Source: an uncultured Treponema sp. (GTDB lineage Bacteria; Spirochaetota; Spirochaetia; Treponematales; Treponemataceae). Taken from it: a stretch of DNA of 64,000 nucleotides. The stretch is from contig CAMVHR010000005.1 of assembly GCA_947167345.1 (NCBI GenBank), positions 29,702 to 93,701 of the forward strand, given 5' to 3'. This document shows positions 7,700-15,990 of the stretch, in pieces (position 1 is the stretch's first letter; every line of letters begins with the position of its first letter). The notes beneath the pieces are model-generated. The model was given only the letters and a program-made list of their open reading frames with translations, did no database searches and had not been told where the DNA came from. Made by a program: the position numbers and the translations under genes.

Positions 7700-9545
7700 A
7701 AAAATACTTATTTTTGAGGCATCTGTTACAATCCAAAAACTCTTTACAACAACACTGGATGCTGATGATTACAATTTCCAGTTTATGAATAACAGCAAGG
7801 ATTTCATATTCAAGATTTTTGATTTTATTCCTGATATCGTTCTTTTAAATACAGAACTGTCAGGAAGTTTTGAAATTGTAAAAATCATAAGGGAAATTCC
7901 ATGCCTAAAGAACATGCCTATCGGAATGTATTCAAACATAAACAGTCCGTTTATAAAGCAGTCGTCCTTAGAAAACGGTGCGAATTCCTATGTAGCCATT
8001 GAACCAAGAACAATACTGATCAATATTGAGGAACTTTTACAGATTTCTTCTTCAGATAATGTTGACAAATCACAGATACTGCTTATAAAGAAAGAAATGA
8101 ATGATGCAATGCTTTTTGAATTGACATCATCAATTTTGTCGAAAAACAGAAAAATCGAATTCATATTAAAAAACCTTATTAACTTGCAGCAAAACATAAG
8201 TTCACCGGAAGACATTGTATACAAACTACTACAGCTCATTGCGGAACTGTGCGAAGTTCCTGTTGCAAGCATGTATCTTATTGAAAATGATGGACCGCAC
8301 GGTTATGGAATTGTATCGGACAATATTCCAGAACAGGAAAAGAAAGACTTTCAGAAAGTATGTGCCACAGACTTTGAGGAAATATATACAAATTCCAGCA
8401 TATCAAACCTTGTTCCTGCGTTTATTGAAAAACCTGAGTTACTTAATAAATTCTATGAACCAAACGTCCAGTTGTCTTCATATTCAAAAGAAGTTCTTTA
8501 CTCTTTTGACAAAAAGCCTTTCGGAACAGTTCATATCGTACGGTCTGGAAACTTTACTAAAGAACAGAGCGATTTATTTGTATTCTTCTGTCAGAATGCA
8601 AGGGCACTCATAGAGCAGACACTTACACTGAAATCAAAGGTATTCTTTGAACAGAGGATACGCCATGCATTCGGAAGGTTTGTTCCAGAAGAAATTATTG
8701 ACGATATTGTAAAATCTTCAAGTGAAAACGAAAAAATTTCAGTCGGAGAAAAAAGAGAAGTCGCCATTCTCTTTAGTGATATACGTTCATTTACAAATAT
8801 AAGTGAACTTAACAAGCCAGAAGTTCTTGTTGGGTTCTTGAACCGCTATTTTACAACAATGGTTGAAATCATAAAAAAACATGGTGGTACCGTTGATAAA
8901 TTCATTGGCGATGCAATCATGGCTCTGTTTGGAACGCCTGTAAGTTATGAGGATAACGCACGAAGGGCTGTAGCTGCGGCTTACGAAATGAGAGAAGCAC
9001 TAGACACTCTTGAACTTGGTGATCTTATAATGCCTACCGGAATGAAGTTTAACATTGGCATAGGCATTCACTATGGAGACGTTATTGCGGGATCTTTGGG
9101 GTCAAAAGATAAAACTGAGTACACGGTTATAGGTGACAACGTAAACCTTGCAAGCCGACTTGAAGGTCTTACTAAGACTTATGGCGTTCAGGTGCTTGTA
9201 AGTGGAAATGTAAAGGAAGATACGGAACGTTTGCCAGATGCAAAAAATCAGTTCGCGTTCCGTTACATGGATGAAGTAAAGGTAAAAGGAAAAGCAATTG
9301 CTGTTCCTATTTTTGCTGTTGACCGTTCTGCAAATGAATTACCAGCATCGTACAAGGACTACTATAAAAAAGGCATAGATTTATACAAGCAGGGAATCTT
9401 TAATTTAGCAAAAGAGTACTTTGAAAAAGCACTTCTCGAAGAAGCAGAAGATAAGGCTTCAAAGCTTATGATTTCCCGTTGTACTGAATTCATTGCAAAT
9501 CCACCTGAAAACTGGGACGGAGCAATTACTTTCAATACAAAATAG
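7692..9545 (+). CDS. Class III adenylate/guanylate cyclase with pseudo-receiver and GAF-like region
   Basis: 617 aa. Residues 1 to about 120 have a receiver-like layout, but the phosphorylation site is lost: the acidic pair is replaced by EA (ILIFEAS) and the acceptor Asp by N53 (IVLLNTEL). A GAF-like region spans about 165-320. The cyclase domain (about 355-530) keeps both metal-binding Asp, D363 (FSDIRSFT) and D407 (DKFIGDAIMALFG), and the purine-selecting K403; the partner position is Glu in TEYTVIGD. A helical TPR-like tail ends in CTEFIANPPENWDG. The gene overlaps cheA by 8 nt, so cyclic nucleotide synthesis is the likely output of the chemosensory operon. Confidence 0.9.
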   Translation: MSKKILIFEASVTIQKLFTTTLDADDYNFQFMNNSKDFIFKIFDFIPDIVLLNTELSGSFEIVKIIREIPCLKNMPIGMYSNINSPFIKQSSLENGANSYVAIEPRTILINIEELLQISSSDNVDKSQILLIKKEMNDAMLFELTSSILSKNRKIEFILKNLINLQQNISSPEDIVYKLLQLIAELCEVPVASMYLIENDGPHGYGIVSDNIPEQEKKDFQKVCATDFEEIYTNSSISNLVPAFIEKPELLNKFYEPNVQLSSYSKEVLYSFDKKPFGTVHIVRSGNFTKEQSDLFVFFCQNARALIEQTLTLKSKVFFEQRIRHAFGRFVPEEIIDDIVKSSSENEKISVGEKREVAILFSDIRSFTNISELNKPEVLVGFLNRYFTTMVEIIKKHGGTVDKFIGDAIMALFGTPVSYEDNARRAVAAAYEMREALDTLELGDLIMPTGMKFNIGIGIHYGDVIAGSLGSKDKTEYTVIGDNVNLASRLEGLTKTYGVQVLVSGNVKEDTERLPDAKNQFAFRYMDEVKVKGKAIAVPIFAVDRSANELPASYKDYYKKGIDLYKQGIFNLAKEYFEKALLEEAEDKASKLMISRCTEFIANPPENWDGAITFNTK

Positions 9546-9555
9546 GACACATAGA

Positions 9556-9588
9556 AAACACCGTCTGACATCGATGCAGACGGTGTTT
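9556..9588. terminator. Terminator between converging genes
   Basis: AAACACCGTCTG (9556-9567) pairs perfectly with CAGACGGTGTTT (9577-9588) over 12 bp. It lies between the cyclase gene and the oppositely oriented nuclease gene and can serve both; the minus-strand tail TTTTCT is the more T-rich. Confidence 0.8.
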
Positions 9589-9592
9589 CTGT

Positions 9593-10453
9593 CTAATATT
9601 TTAGCTCAGCTGCCAGTTCCTCTATTTCCTCCAGCGGCAACCCCACAGCCTGCGCAATCTGCTCATGAGTACCAAGTTTCATTGAAAGCATGTTTCTGGC
9701 GCTATCAACAGCTTTTTCATTCATGCCCTGTTCTTTGCCAACTGCTATACCCCGTTTCTCTCCACGTTTTTCTCCAATGCGTATGCCTTCCTCACGGCCG
9801 TGCTTCCTTACGTCATGGTCATGCAGGCTCCACGAAAAATACAGTTTCTTCGTTGCTTCCATCTCTTTCTGTGCCTCTACCATACCCGATATCCTCCGTG
9901 TAAAATCTGATTCTGCATTATTATTCTGCACGTACTTCAAGAACGCCCTAAGACTTTCATTTTCAACTCTGTCATAAGCCGTGCAGTTGAACATCTTCAC
10001 GACTGCGCCGTCGTCGATGGATACATCCGCCTCTTCTAGGCATGTCCTTCTTACAGTATACCACGGAATGCCTTTTTTGAAAGGGTCAAACCGACACAAG
10101 AAAATTATTATGCTTTCCTTAAGCTCATCATAATCCGCACCTTTCAGAAGGGCTTCCGTGTCCATGATTCCCTGATAGTACCGTGTCCTTTTGCCTATGT
10201 CATGCTCGTCTCGGTTCTGAATTTCCACATCGTAGACTTTCTTGCCATCGTCCACGTACACGTCCAGTCGGATTCCGTGTGCTGTGTACACCGGTACAAT
10301 TGTTTTCTGTGGCTCTATGTACTCCAGCCTGTCAATCCTAATGCCCAAAAGGCATTCCAGTGCCTCGCGGCAGATTTCCTTGTCCTGCATGATAAGTCCG
10401 AACATGAAATCATCGTGAAACGTAAGTTTTTCAAATGGTTTTATTTTGTACAT
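9593..10453 (-). CDS. Rpn family recombination-promoting nuclease / PD-(D/E)XK transposase-like protein
   Basis: 286 aa. The opening FEKLTFHDDFMFGLIMQDKE and the core IRLDVYVDDGKKVYDVEIQ are typical of the Rpn/PDDEXK family, with Asp in RLDVYV and the E-x-Q of VEIQ as likely catalytic residues. The C-terminal third is charged and repetitive (REEGIRIGEKRGEKRG), as usual for this family. Rpn proteins in E. coli are DNA endonucleases that raise RecA-independent recombination. AGAGG lies 9 nt before the ATG. It stands alone, converges on the chemosensory operon, and has a 23-bp repeat array upstream. Confidence 0.85.
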   Translation of the reverse strand: MYKIKPFEKLTFHDDFMFGLIMQDKEICREALECLLGIRIDRLEYIEPQKTIVPVYTAHGIRLDVYVDDGKKVYDVEIQNRDEHDIGKRTRYYQGIMDTEALLKGADYDELKESIIIFLCRFDPFKKGIPWYTVRRTCLEEADVSIDDGAVVKMFNCTAYDRVENESLRAFLKYVQNNNAESDFTRRISGMVEAQKEMEATKKLYFSWSLHDHDVRKHGREEGIRIGEKRGEKRGIAVGKEQGMNEKAVDSARNMLSMKLGTHEQIAQAVGLPLEEIEELAAELKY

Positions 10454-10541
10454 TATATAACCTCTATAATTATATATGCACTTGATTTATACTTTTTGTC
10501 GCAATTTTCTGGAAAAAAAGAGAAATATTTTTTTTATCTGA

Positions 10542-10679
10542 ATGATTGGAATCGTTTTCTCGTAACGATTCTAATCGTTTTCTCACAACGATTCTAATCT
10601 TTTTCTCGCAACGATTCTAATCTTTTTCTCATAACGATTCTAATCTTTTTCTCATAACGATTCTAATCGTTTTGTATTT
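10542..10679. repeat. Six tandem copies of a 23-bp palindrome-bearing repeat
   Basis: Six head-to-tail units start at 10542, 10565, 10588, 10611, 10634 and 10657. Around the unit boundaries lies AACGATT-CT-AATCGTT, a 7-2-7 inverted repeat. It is perfect in copies 2 and 6, has one mismatch in copy 1, and reads AATCTTT in the right arm of copies 3-5. Flanking sequence is A+T-rich. The gap 10454-10908 otherwise holds the helicase promoter and no gene. The unit equals about two helical turns. Confidence 0.9.
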
Positions 10680-10870
10680 ATAGCTCGAGAGTCTTTAACA
10701 GTGGTTTTTCCCACTTTTTCTCATTATTCTTCATTTTTTTGCCCTGTTCCTAAGCTCTTTTGCACTTTTGAACAAAATACTTTTTATTCTATCACGAGGA
10801 GATAAAATAAAAATGAGTAGTACGCACGGTTTTTAAAGAAAATTTCATTTTTTTTGAAAAATCTATCGCC

Positions 10871-10899
10871 TTGCAAATCGCCCCTTGTTTCATTAAAAT
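10871..10899 (+). promoter_or_regulatory. Promoter of the helicase gene, abutting the start codon
   Basis: TTGCAA (10871-10876), a 17-nt spacer and TAAAAT (10894-10899). The ATG follows only 9 nt after the -10 element and no Shine-Dalgarno is present, so the mRNA may be leaderless. Confidence 0.6.
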
Positions 10900-10908
10900 A
10901 ACCGCTAT

Positions 10909-12939
10909 ATGCCATTTGGAGAAAACTTAAAGTCAGAACTAAACCCGGAACAGTACAAGGCAGTCACCACAACAGACGGTGCCATTTTAATCATAGCTGG
11001 TGCCGGCAGTGGAAAAACAAGGGTAATTACATACAGGATTGCCCACATGCTTGAAAAAGGCATTCCGCAAAGCCAGATTCTGGCCCTTACATTCACAAAC
11101 AAAGCCGCAAAGGAAATGTCAGACCGCATAAAAGAACTTACAGGCAGAAAACTGCAGAACCTTACGGTAAGCACATTCCATGCATTCGGTGTACGCATCC
11201 TGCGTCAGGACATTGACAAATTGGGCTGGCGCACAAACTTTTCAATATATGACGAAACAGACCGCTCCGCACTCATCAAGGAAACAGGAAGGGAACTCCG
11301 CTTTACCCCGGATGCACTTGACGTATATGCAATCGGCAACCTTTTTAGCGACATCAAGACAGGAAGACGCAACTGGAACGGTGACAATGACGCATACAGG
11401 GAACTTTACGAAGGCTATCAGGAAGGCCTAAAGCTTTACAATGCCGTAGATTTTGACGACTTGATCGTGCTTCCAATAAGGCTCTTTAAGGAACACCCGG
11501 ATGTATTGCAATCTTACAGGGACCGCTACAAGTACATAATGGTAGACGAATTTCAGGACACAAGCCACCAGCAGTACGAGATGATGCACATTCTTGCAGA
11601 CAAGAACGTTGCCGTTGTCGGAGACGATGACCAGAGCATTTACTCATGGCGTGGAGCGGACTATCAGAACATCGTAAACTTTGAAAAGGATTTTCCGCAC
11701 GTAACGGAAATCCGACTGGAGCAGAACTACCGCTCCACGGGAACCATTCTGGCAGCGGCAAACGGCGTAATCAAGCATAATACAAACCGCAAAGACAAGT
11801 CACTTTGGAGCGGCAATGGCAACGGCCGCCCGATAGAAATATACATGCCAGAAAACGAAGCTTCCGAGGCAGATTTCATTGCAGAAAGCATTTTGGGCAT
11901 CTGTGCGGAAGAAAAGCGCAAGTACGACGAGTTTGGAGTGCTCATGCGGGCAAACACGCAGAGCCGTGCCATAGAAGAAGCTTTTCTTGAATGCAATATC
12001 CCCTACACCATAAGCGGCGGCACAAGCTTTTTCGAGCGCAAGGAAATAAAAGACGTAATAAGCTACCTGCGCGTCATAGCAAACCATGATGATGACATAA
12101 ACCTTTTGCGCATCATAAACACGCCGCGGCGAGGCATAGGACGCACTACGATTGAAGCCTTAAACAAAGTAGCTACAGATCTGTCCGTGTCGCTGTGGGA
12201 GGCCATGAAAGCCGTTCTTTCCGCACCAGAAGAGCAATGCCCTGTAACCGAAGCTGCAAAAGCAAACATTGAAGCCTTTGTAGCTTTAATTGAAGCAAAC
12301 AAAAACATGCTGAGCGGCAAGGGATTGAGCAAGAAAGTTCACGCCCTTGTGGATGAAATAAATTACTTTGACTACCTCATTTCAGAATACCCCAAGAGCG
12401 AAAAATCAGCTCGGTTCAAGTACATGAACATTGAAAGCCTCATTAAAAGCATGGAGATGTGGGAAAACAATCCCGAACATGAAGACACAAGCCTGTATGC
12501 TTATCTTAATAGGATTACCCTGCTTTCCCGCGATGACCTTGACGATGGTGAAGAAGACAAGGGCAAAGTAAATGTCATGACAATCCACGCAAGCAAAGGG
12601 CTGGAATTCCCTGTTGTATTCATTGCAGGTGCGGAAGAAGGAATCATGCCGCACATGAGGGCCATTCAGGACGGCGGAGACGCGGCCGTAGAAGAAGAGC
12701 GCAGGCTTTTTTATGTTGCCGTAACAAGAGCAAGAAACAGGCTGATTATATCTTCATGCCTTCACCGCAGACGGCAGCAGGCTACAGTGGAATGTGAGCC
12801 AAGCCGTTTTCTTGATGAAATACCTGAAAATCTAGTAAAATATCATGAGCCGTCCAAAGAACTTGAAGCAGAAGATGCGCATGAGATGCTTCAGAATATG
12901 CTCAAGAACTTTAGCCGACCTAGAGTACCAAAACTGTAA
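10909..12939 (+). CDS. SF1A DNA helicase of the UvrD/PcrA/Rep family
   Basis: 676 aa, full length for the family. The helicase motifs occur in order: Q-motif LNPEQYKAV; Walker A AGAGSGKT; TFTNKAAKEM; DEFQDTS (motif II); GDDDQSIYSWRGA (III); EQNYRST (IV); VNVMTIHASKGLEFPVVF (V); VAVTRARNRL (VI). Such 3'-5' helicases act in nucleotide excision repair, fork restart and removal of RecA from DNA. The length and the absence of a long C-terminal tail fit Rep or PcrA as well as UvrD, so no symbol is given. The start lacks a Shine-Dalgarno (see the promoter entry). Confidence 0.94.
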   Translation: MPFGENLKSELNPEQYKAVTTTDGAILIIAGAGSGKTRVITYRIAHMLEKGIPQSQILALTFTNKAAKEMSDRIKELTGRKLQNLTVSTFHAFGVRILRQDIDKLGWRTNFSIYDETDRSALIKETGRELRFTPDALDVYAIGNLFSDIKTGRRNWNGDNDAYRELYEGYQEGLKLYNAVDFDDLIVLPIRLFKEHPDVLQSYRDRYKYIMVDEFQDTSHQQYEMMHILADKNVAVVGDDDQSIYSWRGADYQNIVNFEKDFPHVTEIRLEQNYRSTGTILAAANGVIKHNTNRKDKSLWSGNGNGRPIEIYMPENEASEADFIAESILGICAEEKRKYDEFGVLMRANTQSRAIEEAFLECNIPYTISGGTSFFERKEIKDVISYLRVIANHDDDINLLRIINTPRRGIGRTTIEALNKVATDLSVSLWEAMKAVLSAPEEQCPVTEAAKANIEAFVALIEANKNMLSGKGLSKKVHALVDEINYFDYLISEYPKSEKSARFKYMNIESLIKSMEMWENNPEHEDTSLYAYLNRITLLSRDDLDDGEEDKGKVNVMTIHASKGLEFPVVFIAGAEEGIMPHMRAIQDGGDAAVEEERRLFYVAVTRARNRLIISSCLHRRRQQATVECEPSRFLDEIPENLVKYHEPSKELEAEDAHEMLQNMLKNFSRPRVPKL

Positions 12940-12962
12940 TCACTGTTACAAGGAGTCATAAA

Positions 12963-13550
12963 ATGAAAAAAAGCATATTCAGCATTGGCTGTGCAGTAAT
13001 TCTTGCCGCAACAATTTTTTCCTGTGCAAGTACATCGCAGCAGAGCCAAAAAGTTCCTGAGACTGAAACAGTTCAGGAGGAACAGCTGCCGGAACCTGCA
13101 AAAAAGGAAAACCGGGAACCTGTAAAGACTGTGCCTACAATAACATCAAAAGGCAGAGGCATAAAAATAGAAGCGGAAGACATGTTCCTGGAAGATTCTT
13201 CACTGTACAAAGACAATTCTGCAAGCCAAGGCTATGCAATAAAAATGTCAGAACACAGCGTTGCAAAGTGTAAGGTTGTACTTTCGGCAGGAACTTGGGA
13301 ATGTCTTGTAAGCGAGCAGGCATTCAAGACAGAAAGCTCAGAACTTTTTGTCAATATATCAGGCACTTACTATAAGGTTTATCCAAGTAATCCACCATTG
13401 GCTTCATGGGAACTTACGACACGTTCACCTGTATACATTCACATTGAGCAGGAAAGTACAGTAAACGTAAGCATCAATGCTGGCAGTCCTTATGAAAAAG
13501 GAACAGGCGGAATGAACATTGACTACATTCAGTTTGTCCGCACAAATTAA
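12963..13550 (+). CDS. Lipoprotein with CBM6-like beta-sandwich domain
   Basis: 195 aa. The signal peptide ends in a lipobox with C21 (TIFSC), so the protein is probably lipid-anchored. A Ser/Glu/Pro-rich linker leads to a domain from about residue 65 that starts IKIEAEDMFLEDSSLYKD and ends GGMNIDYIQF, the start and end pattern of CBM6/CBM35-type galactose-binding-like domains (Ala-Glu-Asp opening; Asp-Tyr-Ile closing strand). A carbohydrate or cell-surface ligand is therefore possible, but no binding residues can be assigned. AAGGAG precedes the ATG, 23 nt after the helicase stop. Confidence 0.7.
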   Translation: MKKSIFSIGCAVILAATIFSCASTSQQSQKVPETETVQEEQLPEPAKKENREPVKTVPTITSKGRGIKIEAEDMFLEDSSLYKDNSASQGYAIKMSEHSVAKCKVVLSAGTWECLVSEQAFKTESSELFVNISGTYYKVYPSNPPLASWELTTRSPVYIHIEQESTVNVSINAGSPYEKGTGGMNIDYIQFVRTN

Positions 13551-13559
13551 AATCCCTTT

Positions 13560-14705
13560 TTATTTTCCCAAATCAAGCATTCTCCTGTCATAAGAGGCAG
13601 GAGGATCTTCGATTATGCTCCAGTCAAAGTCAAGCACACCGTGCGGAGGAAAAAGAGGCTCTGGAGCAGGCTTTTTACGTGAATTATGCTCCTTTATAAT
13701 GTCCATTAACGATTTAGAACCATCTGTAAGTGTAAGATAAGGCTCTCCAAAGGCACAGATTGTAGCCGTTCTTACGGTATAAGAGCTTTCTTCACCATTT
13801 TCATCAACATTCTTTTTATGCACCAGAACAGAATTTAATGTATAGGAACCAGGTAAAGACGGGCTTTTATCAATGTTACGGATATTGTTCCTGCGCCCCA
13901 CAGTACAGGTATAAACTTTTCCTGCACTAAGGATATGCTTTGGAACTTTATAAGTTATGTCCCCATCTGTAAACACGGCTTCAGCATCCTTATCATAAGC
14001 CATGTCAGTCTGCCAGTAACGTATGTGATATACAGCATCCTTAGCAACGTAATACGAAAGAAGTTCCGCAGAATTTACCGGGGGACTTACAAGGATTCCG
14101 TTTGCACAACCTGTATCTTTCCAATATCCTTCAAGAATATTTTCTGACTGTATGGTAATGTCTTTTAACAGGGAACTTTTTGGAACAGAATCACTGTCTT
14201 CGGGCCTTAACGCAAAGTTCAGATAGAGTTTATTTCCAATAACAGCTATGGGAACATGGTAAGTATCTTCACCACCAAGCTTATGACCGGCATACTTTAT
14301 TTCCATGTCCCAGGCACCGCTGTTCAGAGTTTCTGCAGTAAGTCTGTCTCCATCTTCCTGAACAACGGCCTTGTCAAAGTCTTCAGTATATAAAACATCG
14401 GTTAACGGGGTAAAATGCAATTCTATTTTTTCAGGAGTACGAGTTTCTGCGTCATTTCTGTCACGGGGAATATAATCTGACTGCTCCGCATTAGCAGGAA
14501 GTTCTGCTGCCCTGTCATCATACCACTGGTAAAAAGTCCGCAGAACAATAGAAGAAGTATCAAACACAACATAGCGGCTGTCGTTTTCCCAAATTCCGCC
14601 AAGAAGTTCAGGAACACTTTCATCTACAGAAACTACAGCCTGTCCGAAAATATGAGAAACCTGAAAAATCAGGACAAATATCATGAATAATAAAGTCTTT
14701 TTCAC
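13560..14705 (-). CDS. Exported protein of unknown function
   Basis: 381 aa, starting at GTG with no obvious Shine-Dalgarno. Residues 1-22 form a cleavable signal peptide (hydrophobic core FMIFVLIF, cut near FGQA). The mature part is rich in beta-strand patterns and aromatic residues (GIWENDSRYVVFDTSSIVLR), and a Lys/Pro-rich segment lies near the C-terminus. I do not recognise the family. It is the last gene of the run that begins with the glycosyltransferase at 20714, 32 nt after thiI, and may be an envelope protein. Confidence 0.7.
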   Translation of the reverse strand: MKKTLLFMIFVLIFQVSHIFGQAVVSVDESVPELLGGIWENDSRYVVFDTSSIVLRTFYQWYDDRAAELPANAEQSDYIPRDRNDAETRTPEKIELHFTPLTDVLYTEDFDKAVVQEDGDRLTAETLNSGAWDMEIKYAGHKLGGEDTYHVPIAVIGNKLYLNFALRPEDSDSVPKSSLLKDITIQSENILEGYWKDTGCANGILVSPPVNSAELLSYYVAKDAVYHIRYWQTDMAYDKDAEAVFTDGDITYKVPKHILSAGKVYTCTVGRRNNIRNIDKSPSLPGSYTLNSVLVHKKNVDENGEESSYTVRTATICAFGEPYLTLTDGSKSLMDIIKEHNSRKKPAPEPLFPPHGVLDFDWSIIEDPPASYDRRMLDLGK

Positions 14706-14737
14706 AGTATCATTATCGGACTGTCAGCAATATAGCA

Positions 14738-15973
14738 TTAATTTGTACGTTCATTACAGACACCAGATTGCGGTGTGAATGGTTTTACCGCCCATTTTTC
14801 ACCTATTGTATCACGCAATGCAAATCGTATTATTTTACGCTCATCAAAGGCTTTTTTTATAAGCTCGTCAACTTCCATGGCATCATATATTTTTTTAGAC
14901 TCTTCAACATCAGCCTTTAATATAGGATGACGCGGGCTAAAAAGAACACAGCAGTCTTCATAAGGCAAGATTGAAGTATCATAAGTACCAATTTCATGAG
15001 CGGTATCCATGATTTCTTCCTTATCAAGACCAATTAATGGACGGACAAGAGGATATTCCGCAAAGCTTTCGGTTACCTTAAGATTTTCAATCGTCTGACT
15101 TGCAACCTGACCAAGACTTTCACCTGTAATGATGCAGTCTGCCTGAATGCGCTGCGCAAGCATATTTGCAGCCTTCATCATACAAAGTCTGAGCATGAGA
15201 GTACTATATGCTTCAGGAGCTTTAGATTTTATCTTCATCTGAACATCTGTAAATGAAATAATGTTCAGATGTGTGTCCACACCATAGTCAGCAATTATAT
15301 GGGAAAGGTCTTCAACTTTTTTCTGAGCTTCTTCTGATGTATAAGGATAAGAATGAAAATAAACACATTCCACCTTCATTCCACGTCTCATCATGCGGTA
15401 TCCTGCAACAGGACTGTCCAAGCCACCGCTCAAAAGAAGAAGTCCCTTTCCACTTACTCCGACAGGAAGGCCACGGCAAGTTTTTTTCTGATCTGAATAT
15501 ATATAGCAAACATCACGGACTTCAACATGAATGACTATATCAGGATTATGCAAGTCAACAGTAAGAATGCCGTTATCAAAAGCACCGGCAGCACCTTCAA
15601 CACAAATCTGATAAGAATTAAGCGGAAAGTTTTTATCTTCACGGCGTGCTTCTATCTTAAAACTTTTGGCACCATCATCTCTGGCTTTTTCTGCAATTTC
15701 CTGCACTTTTGCCTTTATGCTCTCAATATCTTTTGAAACTGTTGCAACTTTTGCCCATCCTGTAATTCCAATAAGATGATCCAACGCATATTCAACGGCT
15801 TCACATGATTCTGGTGAACAGAATATATAAAGGCGACCCGCCTGAGTGTGAATCTTAGCTTCTACAGATTCCAAAGCAAGCCTTGCATTTTTTACAAGCT
15901 GCTTTTCAAAAAACTTTACATTACTGCCTTTTAAAGTAAGTTCCCCTACTTTTCCAAGATAACAACATTCCAT
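14738..15973 (-). CDS. thiI: tRNA 4-thiouridine synthase ThiI (no rhodanese domain)
   Basis: 411 aa. The N-terminal ferredoxin-like domain and THUMP domain cover residues 1 to about 165. The PP-loop ATPase follows with SGGLDSPVAGYRMM, then ITGESLGQVASQT and a CC pair in EDCCVLFSPRHP. ThiI activates U8 of tRNA for thiolation. The C-terminal rhodanese domain of E. coli ThiI is absent, as in the many shorter bacterial forms that use another sulfur donor. GAGG lies about 9 nt before the ATG. It sits oddly in a run of envelope genes, 17 nt after an outer-membrane protein gene. Confidence 0.95.
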   Translation of the reverse strand: MECCYLGKVGELTLKGSNVKFFEKQLVKNARLALESVEAKIHTQAGRLYIFCSPESCEAVEYALDHLIGITGWAKVATVSKDIESIKAKVQEIAEKARDDGAKSFKIEARREDKNFPLNSYQICVEGAAGAFDNGILTVDLHNPDIVIHVEVRDVCYIYSDQKKTCRGLPVGVSGKGLLLLSGGLDSPVAGYRMMRRGMKVECVYFHSYPYTSEEAQKKVEDLSHIIADYGVDTHLNIISFTDVQMKIKSKAPEAYSTLMLRLCMMKAANMLAQRIQADCIITGESLGQVASQTIENLKVTESFAEYPLVRPLIGLDKEEIMDTAHEIGTYDTSILPYEDCCVLFSPRHPILKADVEESKKIYDAMEVDELIKKAFDERKIIRFALRDTIGEKWAVKPFTPQSGVCNERTN

Positions 15974-15990
15974 ATTTTAAGACCTCATAA

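Noticed and set aside
9593..10453. Insertion sequence carrying a transposase
   Set aside because: The Rpn-type protein is not flanked by terminal inverted repeats or target duplications that I can see.
10542..10679. Possible CRISPR array
   Set aside because: Units are directly adjacent with no unique spacers, and no cas genes are nearby.
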